Made by a program: the position numbers and the translations under genes. Shown here piece by piece: positions 1 through 4,506 of a stretch of DNA of 5,746 bases. This stretch comes from Candidatus Brocadiaceae bacterium (GTDB taxonomy: Bacteria > Planctomycetota > Brocadiia > SM23-32): NCBI GenBank assembly GCA_003567495.1, contig PWZK01000201.1, forward strand, positions 1 through 5,746. The letters run 5' to 3'. The notes below the pieces were generated by a model. The model was not told the DNA's origin. It searched no databases and worked only from the letters and a program-made list of their open reading frames with translations. Position 1 is the stretch's first letter. Each line of letters begins with the position of its first letter.

Positions 1-93
1 CTCATGCGGCTCAAACGGGAACCTGGAGGTGTAGGGGCCCTTTATCAGGGCCGTTACAGCTTCTTTCAGTTCTCTTAATTTTGGATATTTCAT
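1..93 (-). CDS. NuoI-like 4Fe-4S ferredoxin subunit of a complex I / group 4 hydrogenase-type complex, N-terminus only (partial)
   Basis: An ATG at 93-91 on the minus strand opens a frame that stays open for exactly 31 codons to the window edge. The peptide contains PKLRELKEAV followed by ALIKGPYTSRFPFEPHE. From memory of the family, this is the N-terminal signature of the NuoI/HyfH/MbhN-like polyferredoxin subunit, in which 'GPYT..FP.EPHE' is followed by a short linker and two CxxCxxCxxxCP clusters. Those cysteines would lie beyond the left edge and are not visible. Such subunits are peripheral, on the cytoplasmic face, and pass electrons from reduced ferredoxin to the NiFe or quinone-site subunits. 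Upstream there is only a weak Shine-Dalgarno-like CGGGAA about 8 bases before the ATG. It has the same orientation as the Mrp genes and follows mrpG after 436 bp. Family assignment rests on a short stretch, so it is good but not certain. Confidence 0.72.
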   Translation of the reverse strand, partial: MKYPKLRELKEAVTALIKGPYTSRFPFEPHE

Positions 94-156
94 TTAGAGT
101 TCCCGGCAATGATCAGCAGTTTTAATAGTCGAAATGAGCTACACATGCTTTGAATC

Positions 157-169
157 GCCCCTACGGGGC
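157..169. repeat. Small GC-rich hairpin GCCCC-TAC-GGGGC
   Basis: Perfect 5-bp inverted repeat (157-161 with 165-169) and a three-base loop. No T-tract follows on the minus strand. It is the hairpin closest to the start of the ferredoxin-like gene, about 64 bases upstream of its ATG. A role as an RNA stem in the leader is possible but unproven. Confidence 0.5.
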
Positions 170-194
170 TCTATTCTATTGTTTGCGCCCTTTC

Positions 195-214
195 CCCGGG
201 GCTTGCGCCCCGGG
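195..214. repeat. Hairpin with perfect 8-bp stem CCCGGGGC / GCCCCGGG
   Basis: Bases 195-202 and 207-214 are exact reverse complements around a TTGC loop at 203-206. It is all G/C in the stem, so very stable as RNA on either strand. It sits between the other GC-rich hairpins of this interval and has no adjacent T-run. It resembles dispersed intergenic palindromes seen in many environmental genomes, though that comparison is from memory. Confidence 0.65.
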
Positions 215-216
215 CT

Positions 217-247
217 ACCTGCCTGCCGCGCTGCGGCGCAGGCAGGT
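217..247. repeat. Long GC-rich hairpin (REP-like palindrome, ACCTGCCT...AGGCAGGT)
   Basis: Outer arms ACCTGCCT (217-224) and AGGCAGGT (240-247) pair perfectly. Inner arms GCCGC (225-229) and GCGGC (233-237) pair around a GCT loop, leaving GC at 238-239 as a two-base bulge. This gives 13 base pairs. Palindromes built on CCTGCC/GGCAGG are, as I recall, frequent dispersed intergenic elements in several candidate phyla. Whether it is repeated in this genome cannot be seen here. Confidence 0.65.
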
Positions 248-256
248 GAATAAGAC

Positions 257-269
257 GGCCCTTCGGGCC
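257..269. repeat. Small hairpin GGCCC-TTC-GGGCC
   Basis: Perfect 5-bp inverted repeat (257-261 with 265-269) and a TTC loop. It is the fourth stem in about 110 bases and is not followed by a T-run in either direction. Confidence 0.5.
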
Positions 270-300
270 TGACGGCACATGCTGCTACGCGACTCCCTGC

Positions 301-492
301 CTTTGCCGTTCGTTGTTTTCGTTCGCCGTTGTCGTCACCCTGATTTTTTGCCGTTGCCTTTGCCTTTGTCGTAGTCGTCCTTGCGTCCTTTGCGTCTTCG
401 CGGTTTCTGTCTTTGTCGTTCGTCGTGGTCGTAAATCAGCGCAATCTGCGAAATCTGCGAAATCTGCGGATTTTCGTTGTCTTTGTCGTTGT
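301..492. repeat. A-depleted low-complexity block with an imperfect TTTGTCGTT-type repeat
   Basis: Bases 301-430 contain only three A's on the plus strand. The block is built from variants of TTTGCC, TTGTCGTT and CCTTTGCGT. A 13-base direct repeat, TGTCTTTGTCGTT, occurs at 408-420 and again at 478-490. The segment 379-403 reads as three tandem variants of CCTTTGCGT. On the transcribed minus strand this becomes a U-poor purine-rich RNA, expected to be weakly structured. It does not look like a gene in any frame. Confidence 0.6.
443..469. repeat. Three tandem copies of a 9-bp unit, AATCTGCGA
   Basis: Units are 443-451 and 452-460 (identical) and 461-469 (last base G in place of A), flanked by a related AATCAGCGC at 434-442 that could be a fourth, diverged unit. 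The 9-bp period keeps frame and creates an apparent Ser-Ala-Lys repeat in a plus-strand frame, which I regard as spurious. The unit resembles common intergenic 'aatctgcg' repeats of environmental bacteria, a comparison made from memory. Confidence 0.7.
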
Positions 493-529
493 CGATGTTA
501 CTATATTAAGCGCCTACATCATACCCGCC

Positions 530-865
530 CTACGTTCTCAGGTCGCTATCGTCCTTATAATCATCGCAGACCGTTATCTCGTCCAGCTCAAATCCCGAGC
601 GATGGGCGGCTCTTACAAGCGCATGGGCGGCCACCGGCGCGGTGAGCAGTAGAAAAACAATGCAGACAAGCGCCGACATGCCCATCGCAGAAAAACCGTA
701 TCTCACAAAAACGCCGAAAAGAATGCTGCATGTGCCGAGCGTAACACACTTCGTCGAGGCCTGAAGGCGGTTGTAAACGTCGGGCAGCCGCACCATACCT
801 ATGCATCCGAGCAGATCAAAAATGATGCCTGCTATTATAAAGATATGTGCTATGACTTCAATCAT
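530..865 (-). CDS. mrpG: MrpG/MnhG (MbhC-like) subunit of the Mrp-type cation/proton antiporter module
   Basis: A 111-residue membrane protein with three predicted helices (about 3-22, 40-57 and 62-86). The family signature is clear: RLPDVYNRLQASTKCVTLG at 26-44, matching the 'RLPD.Y.R.HA.TK..TLG' pattern of PhaG/MnhG proteins, then LLLTAPVAAHALVRAA. MrpG is a small structural subunit needed for assembly and activity of the antiporter complex. The residues after about 90 form an acidic soluble tail containing DEITVCDDYKDD, which is longer than in the shortest homologs and is probably cytoplasmic. The ATG lies inside the end of mrpF (8-bp overlap), and a very strong Shine-Dalgarno (874-882) sets this start. 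It is the last gene of the antiporter block and ends with TAG. Confidence 0.95.
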   Translation of the reverse strand: MIEVIAHIFIIAGIIFDLLGCIGMVRLPDVYNRLQASTKCVTLGTCSILFGVFVRYGFSAMGMSALVCIVFLLLTAPVAAHALVRAAHRSGFELDEITVCDDYKDDSDLRT

Positions 866-1196
866 CGAAATTTCTCCCCTCCAGGAATTTTGCCAGTGCC
901 AGTATGCCGATAAAACTCTGAAGCGCCCAGGCGATCGCTATGGCCAGATACCAGGCTTTGCCCGTATAAAAACCGAGTATTGCGCAGAATCCTATGACAA
1001 GTATGCCCATGATATCGGTCGCCGCCGCCCTGTCGGCCGGCGTCGGCCCCTTAAGAAGACGGTACATAACCATCAAAAACCCCAGCAGTAAAAACAGCAT
1101 GTATCTGGTCTGCGCATCTATTGCGGGATACAAAAATATACAGGCTATGACGGCCGCCAGTGAAAGCAGCCCGATAAACCATTTCAGATGTCTCAT
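858..1196 (-). CDS. mrpF: MrpF/MnhF (MbhB-like) subunit of the Mrp-type antiporter module
   Basis: 112 residues with three predicted membrane helices (about 5-24, 31-48 and 60-102, the last region long enough to hold one helix plus a short turn). The diagnostic stretch is YRLLKGPTPADRAAATDIMG at 45-64, matching the 'YR...GPT..DR..A.D' motif of MnhF/PhaF. It includes the conserved membrane-border Arg56 and Asp61. MrpF is an integral subunit of the antiporter core. Its ATG overlaps the mrpE stop as ATGA, with AGAGGTG at 1202-1208 serving as the ribosome binding site. Length and motif are normal for the family, and nothing suggests decay. Confidence 0.95.
   Translation of the reverse strand: MRHLKWFIGLLSLAAVIACIFLYPAIDAQTRYMLFLLLGFLMVMYRLLKGPTPADRAAATDIMGILVIGFCAILGFYTGKAWYLAIAIAWALQSFIGILALAKFLEGRNFDD
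874..882 (-). promoter_or_regulatory. Strong ribosome binding site of mrpG (GGAGGGGAG)
   Basis: The minus-strand sequence GGAGGGGAG lies inside the 3' end of mrpF, ending 8 bases before the mrpG ATG at 865. It fixes the mrpG start even though the gene overlaps mrpF by 8 bp, and it suggests efficient re-initiation for the last subunit. Confidence 0.75.
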
Positions 1197-1690
1197 CCGA
1201 ACACCTCTTTTATAACTTTCTCGAACCTTCCGGCTATCAGCCGCGAAGCCTCTTCAATATTTCTGTCTTTAACATATATCCAATGCACGTATATGATTCC
1301 GTTTTCAGCATCAACGTCAACCGAAAGCGTGCCGGGTGTGAGCGTAATGGAGTTTGCAAGAAACGTAAGCCCCGTTTCCGATTTAATATCGGTTTTAACC
1401 TTTACAATTCCGGGCCTTATGGGAAGCTCGGGGTGCAGCACCCTGTAGGCCACATCGATGTTGGCCTTGGCCACTTCCTTGAGAAAAATCAGCACATACA
1501 ACACAAAAAACCAGTACCTTCTTGCAGAAAGCCACTTGCCCGCTTTGCCGGCGAACATATCGCCCACGCCGCTCATAGCAACTATAAAAGCAAGCAAAAG
1601 GCCCACGATCGCATGCTGAAGGTCAATGCTGAATGTTATCAGAAACCAAAACACCATTACGATAATAAAGGTAAGAATTCTTGAACGCAT
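1193..1690 (-). CDS. mrpE: MrpE/MnhE (MbhA-like) subunit of the Mrp-type antiporter module
   Basis: From the ATG at 1690 the product is 165 residues, typical for MnhE. It begins MRSRILTFI with two N-terminal helices (about 5-20 and 24-42), then a hydrophobic helix at 58-72. A cytoplasmic domain follows with KEVAKANIDVAYRVLHPELP (71-90), LANSITLTPGTLSVD (111-125) and YVHWI. These are hallmark MnhE motifs. The frame is open further upstream to an ATG at 1753, which would overlap mrpD by 56 bp and add 21 residues. A GTG at 1732 is also possible and has AGGGGG just upstream. I prefer 1690 because homologs start with 'M(R)xRxLTF' and it leaves only a 7-bp gap after mrpD. However, 1690 itself has no good Shine-Dalgarno, so translation may depend on coupling to mrpD. 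Confidence 0.93.
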   Translation of the reverse strand: MRSRILTFIIVMVFWFLITFSIDLQHAIVGLLLAFIVAMSGVGDMFAGKAGKWLSARRYWFFVLYVLIFLKEVAKANIDVAYRVLHPELPIRPGIVKVKTDIKSETGLTFLANSITLTPGTLSVDVDAENGIIYVHWIYVKDRNIEEASRLIAGRFEKVIKEVFG

Positions 1691-1697
1691 TCCCGGG

Positions 1698-3185
1698 TCA
1701 AACCCCCAATAAGTTGAAATCAGCGAAAGCACCCGTCCCCCTGAGAAGAACATCGGTTGCCGGCTGTATTACTTCGCTCAGAAACGGCACAAATAAAATG
1801 CCGACCAGCACGCACAACACTGCAAGTGCAACCATTGATATCTGCATAAGCAGCGGCGCTTCTTTTATAAAATCCTTAACCTCCCCTTTGCGCATAAAAA
1901 AAGCATATCTCTGCACTTTGAGAAAAGAGGCCAGCGTAATTATCCCCGTGCCTATACAGACTACGGCGCCGATCACATGGCCAGCCTGGAACGCAGCGAT
2001 AATTATTATCAGTTTGCTCCAGAACCCGCAAAGCGGAGGAACGCCGGCGATCGAAAGAGAAGCGACCAGCGATGTCCAGGACGTAACCGGCATCTTTTCG
2101 GAAAGCCCGCCCAATTCATCGAGCTTTCTGGTCCCCGCTGCCTGTTCAACGCTGCCCGCATTAAGAAACAGCAGGGATTTAAACAGAGAATGGTTGAAAA
2201 GGTGAAACAGCCCACCCGCGATGCCAAGCGGCGTGCCCAACCCGATGCCAAACACAACGTAGCCTATCTGGCTGATAGAGTGGTATGCGAGCAAGCGCTT
2301 GAAGTCCCACTGCCCGATTGCAAGGAGCACCCCGACAGCCATCGAAATAATTCCCAGCCATATCAGCACGTCGGTGGTGGCCTGCGTCATGCCGAACACA
2401 TTGAAAAGCACGCGAACCAGCGCATAAACGCCTATGGTTTTTATAACAACGCCGGAAAGCATCGCCGATATCGGCGCGGGCGCGGCGGGGTGCGCATCCG
2501 GCAGCCACGAATGAAACGGCACAAGCGCCGCCTTCAGCCCGAATCCGGCCACGAACAAAACCGTAACAAAAGGTATAACCACCCCTCCAGCTCCCTCGGC
2601 ACTCAAAACTTCCGCCATGTCCGCCAGGTTAAGCGTGGACGTGTGGCTGTAGGCAAGACCTATTCCAAGCAGTATCGCGGCCGAAGCGAGCGTGCCCAGC
2701 ACCGCATACCTGAAAGCGGCCTCAAGCTCCTGTCTTTCGGTGCCAAAAGCCACCAGCGCATAGCTGGCTATTGCCGTTATTTCGACAAATATAAAGAGAT
2801 TAAACAGGTCGCCGCTTATAACCACTCCGTTAAGCCCCGCAAGCAGCAGCGCAAACAGGGTATAGTAATACCTTGCCGAAGTGAATTTCTTCATGTACGG
2901 AACAGAATACACAAGAGACAGAAAACCTGTTACGTTTACCACCAGCAGCATCAGAACGGAAAGCCCGTCCACCACCATTGGTATGCCGACCGGCGGCTGC
3001 CAGTTGCCGACTTCATAAACCACATGCCCATCTCCGCCCAGCAGGAAAATGCTCCATATGGAGAAAACGAGCAGAAGAAACGAGCCCACCCCGGCGACTG
3101 CGGGCGCAAGCACCTCATATTTCTTTGCGACCAGCGGGATCACAAAGGCACAGGCCAGTGGTATTATTACAAATACAGGAATCAT
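1698..3185 (-). CDS. mrpD: MrpD/MnhD (MbhH-like), NuoN/NuoM-type ion-translocating subunit
   Basis: 495 residues, full length for MrpD, with about 14 hydrophobic helices and the proton_antipo_M domain over roughly 120-420. The residues that build the ion path in NuoL/M/N-type subunits are all present: Glu135 in NLFIFVEITAIASY (helix 5), Lys218 in GFGLKAALVPFHSWLPDAH (helix 7), Lys249 in VVIKTIGVY (helix 8), His302 in YHSISQIGY, His328 and Lys336 in LFHLFNHSLFKSLLFL, and Lys391 in GVPPLCGFWSK (helix 12). MrpD is the principal proton-path subunit of Mrp antiporters. The ATG overlaps the mrpC stop (ATGA), with GGAG at 3194-3197 eight bases upstream. The intact residue set indicates a functional channel. 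It could equally serve as the MbhH subunit of a hydrogenase-linked complex. Confidence 0.95.
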   Translation of the reverse strand: MIPVFVIIPLACAFVIPLVAKKYEVLAPAVAGVGSFLLLVFSIWSIFLLGGDGHVVYEVGNWQPPVGIPMVVDGLSVLMLLVVNVTGFLSLVYSVPYMKKFTSARYYYTLFALLLAGLNGVVISGDLFNLFIFVEITAIASYALVAFGTERQELEAAFRYAVLGTLASAAILLGIGLAYSHTSTLNLADMAEVLSAEGAGGVVIPFVTVLFVAGFGLKAALVPFHSWLPDAHPAAPAPISAMLSGVVIKTIGVYALVRVLFNVFGMTQATTDVLIWLGIISMAVGVLLAIGQWDFKRLLAYHSISQIGYVVFGIGLGTPLGIAGGLFHLFNHSLFKSLLFLNAGSVEQAAGTRKLDELGGLSEKMPVTSWTSLVASLSIAGVPPLCGFWSKLIIIIAAFQAGHVIGAVVCIGTGIITLASFLKVQRYAFFMRKGEVKDFIKEAPLLMQISMVALAVLCVLVGILFVPFLSEVIQPATDVLLRGTGAFADFNLLGV

Positions 3186-3526
3186 CCCTTTAACTCCGTT
3201 ATCTTGGTCACATCAAAGGTTCCATACTTCTCGTATATCCTCACCGATATCGCTACAAGCAGCGCTATAACCCCGAGTCCTATTACGATTGAAGTCAGTA
3301 TCATCGCCTGGGGAAGCGGATCGACAAAATGCTCCGGCACGGCTTCCATCCCTCTCTCGAGTATCGGCGCCTCACCGCCCGTGCGAAACCCTGTAAGTAT
3401 CAAAAACAGGTTCACGGCGTTTTCTATTATGACGAGCCCGATAATCTTCTTGATGAGGTTCTTCTTCACTACAAGCCCGTAAACCCCGATGCAAAAAAGA
3501 ACCAGTGCCATGAAATAAAGACTCAT
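3182..3526 (-). CDS. mrpC: MrpC/MnhC (MbhG-like), NuoK-type subunit
   Basis: 114 residues with three predicted helices (about 3-20, 26-46 and 74-98), the NuoK fold. The motif DPLPQAMILTSIVIG at 69-83 is characteristic of MnhC, where it separates this family from true NuoK. Helix 2 contains IIENAVNLFLI, with Glu35 buried in the membrane near the position of the NuoK glutamate (about one turn displaced by eye). MrpC packs between the MrpA C-terminal helices and MrpD. The start is set by AAGGAG at 3534-3539, seven bases before an ATG that overlaps the mrpB stop (ATGA). Confidence 0.95.
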   Translation of the reverse strand: MSLYFMALVLFCIGVYGLVVKKNLIKKIIGLVIIENAVNLFLILTGFRTGGEAPILERGMEAVPEHFVDPLPQAMILTSIVIGLGVIALLVAISVRIYEKYGTFDVTKITELKG

Positions 3527-3984
3527 CGATCTTCTCCTTCGTTATTCTGAACGCTATCGTCCGTGCGCAGCAGTGCCATGACCAGAAAGACGGCAAACAA
3601 CCCCGCACCCACCTTAACAAATATGGCCATATTGGAAAAAACAATGGTCCCGGCGCTGAAAAGACTGAACGGCTCGCCTTCGGGCAAGAAATTGAGAAAA
3701 AACGCACCGGCGAACACGCCGCCCAGCGCTATCAGAAGAAAAGCCAGCGCACCGGCGGACTCAAGCATCGATGCCGCAGCGCCGGATAGCACCTTCATTG
3801 TATTCTCACGCCCGAACGCAAGCACTATGTGTATCATGGAAAGAGCAAATATCACCCCGCCCGCAAACCCGCCTCCCGGGCTCAGATGGCCGTGAATAGC
3901 TATGTACAGGCCGTAAAAAAATATCAGAGCCACCGTTATACGGGTTATCCTCTTTACCGGCAGGCTCATGCCGTGCTCTTTCAT
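3523..3984 (-). CDS. mrpB: MrpB/MnhB (MbhF-like) subunit of the Mrp-type antiporter module
   Basis: 153 residues with four predicted helices. The family signature HGHLSPGGGFAGGV is at 31-44, matching 'GH..PGGGF.GG' of MnhB domain proteins. The second conserved stretch, SAGTIVFSNMAIFVKVGAGLF, lies at about 110-130. MrpB is an integral antiporter subunit. The C-terminal 15 residues are hydrophilic and acidic. The chosen ATG at 3984 overlaps the previous stop (ATGA) and follows AGGGAG (3991-3996) at six bases; an in-frame ATG five codons later (MSLPVK) is a weaker option. In some Mbh-type loci two MnhB-like proteins occur; only one is present here. Confidence 0.95.
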   Translation of the reverse strand: MKEHGMSLPVKRITRITVALIFFYGLYIAIHGHLSPGGGFAGGVIFALSMIHIVLAFGRENTMKVLSGAAASMLESAGALAFLLIALGGVFAGAFFLNFLPEGEPFSLFSAGTIVFSNMAIFVKVGAGLFAVFLVMALLRTDDSVQNNEGEDR

Positions 3985-4502
3985 TTTTTTCTCCCTATCT
4001 TTCGAAGTACCGCTATCGCGCCTACTATGGAAGTAAACAGTATGGTTACCTCGCCGAGCGTATCATATGCTCTGAAATCAAGAAGAATCGCCGAAACAAT
4101 GTTTGCAGCACCAGTGCCCTCCAGCGCATTCTCTATGTAATAGGAGCTGACGCGCATTGCCGGATCTCCGAAAACCGGCAGGCCCGTAAGCGCCCTGTAT
4201 CCGAAAAACAAAAACACGCCGCCAAAAAGCAATACGCAGAACAAATACGCCCAGTTCTCGCGCAGGCGCGACTCGGAAGGCCTGTCCAGTTTTACCGTGG
4301 CACGGATAAGTATTATCAGGATCAGTATCTCCACCACAAGCTGCACGATCGCCAGGTCGGGAGCCCTGAGGAGGAGAAACTGGAGCACAAGCCCCATGCC
4401 GACCGCGCCAAGCGCTATAACGCTCGAAAGAAGGCCCCTCATTTCAATGGCAAGAAACGCCGCCACTATCATAAACAGCAATATTATATGCAGTTCTATC
4501 AT
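3981..4502 (-). CDS. MrpA C-terminal-like protein (DUF4040 plus MbhE-like domain), equivalent to fused MbhD-MbhE
   Basis: 173 residues from the ATG at 4502. The N-terminal half is a DUF4040/MbhD-like, NuoJ-related three-helix unit (about 1-72) with APDLAIVQLVVEIL at 48-61; Glu59 is the acidic residue typical of this helix. The C-terminal half has two helices (about 85-103 and 150-166) and the stretch around VSAILLDFRAYDTLGEVT (135-152), which closely matches the end of MrpA and MbhE, where Asp142, Asp147 and Glu151 are conserved. In standard Mrp operons this segment is the C-terminus of MrpA; here it is a separate gene. An in-frame TTG at 4517 would overlap the previous gene, but AGGT at 4510-4513 is well placed for the 4502 ATG, so I chose it. 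The gap to the upstream stop is 4 bp. Confidence 0.9.
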   Translation of the reverse strand: MIELHIILLFMIVAAFLAIEMRGLLSSVIALGAVGMGLVLQFLLLRAPDLAIVQLVVEILILIILIRATVKLDRPSESRLRENWAYLFCVLLFGGVFLFFGYRALTGLPVFGDPAMRVSSYYIENALEGTGAANIVSAILLDFRAYDTLGEVTILFTSIVGAIAVLRKIGRKK

Positions 4503-4506
4503 TTTA

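Larger units (their letters stand above)
94..529. other. Non-coding interval between mrpG and the ferredoxin-like gene, rich in hairpins and short repeats
   Basis: No convincing gene is visible here on either strand. The open frames crossing 313-652 on the plus strand encode low-complexity Arg/Cys/Val-rich or Ser-Ala-Lys repeats and run antisense into mrpG. The interval divides in two. Bases 157-269 hold four GC-rich hairpins. Bases 301-492 hold an A-depleted, TTTGTCGTT-like low-complexity block with short direct and tandem repeats. No hairpin is followed by a T-run on the minus strand, so I cannot call a classic Rho-independent terminator for the Mrp operon. I also found no clear sigma-70 promoter before the gene starting at 93. 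Confidence 0.75.

Noticed and set aside
94..160. Sigma-70 promoter for the ferredoxin-like gene
   Set aside because: TTCAAA and TATTAA are present on the minus strand but 21 bases apart, which is too far for a convincing pair.
157..269. Rho-independent terminator for the Mrp operon
   Set aside because: The stems are good but none is followed by a run of T on the minus strand (or on the plus strand), and they lie 260 bp or more beyond the mrpG stop.
443..490. CRISPR array
   Set aside because: The repeats are 9-13 bases, tandem or with a single spacing, with no regular spacer-repeat pattern.
313..652. Plus-strand open frames of 79-110 codons across the spacer and the end of mrpG
   Set aside because: They encode Arg/Cys/Val-rich or Ser-Ala-Lys low-complexity peptides produced by the short repeats, run antisense into a clear mrpG, and have no family resemblance.
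1977..3482. A 501-codon plus-strand open frame antisense to mrpD and mrpC
   Set aside because: Its composition is polar and Arg/Gln/His-rich without motifs, as expected for the complement of membrane protein codons. The minus-strand proteins match known families in full.
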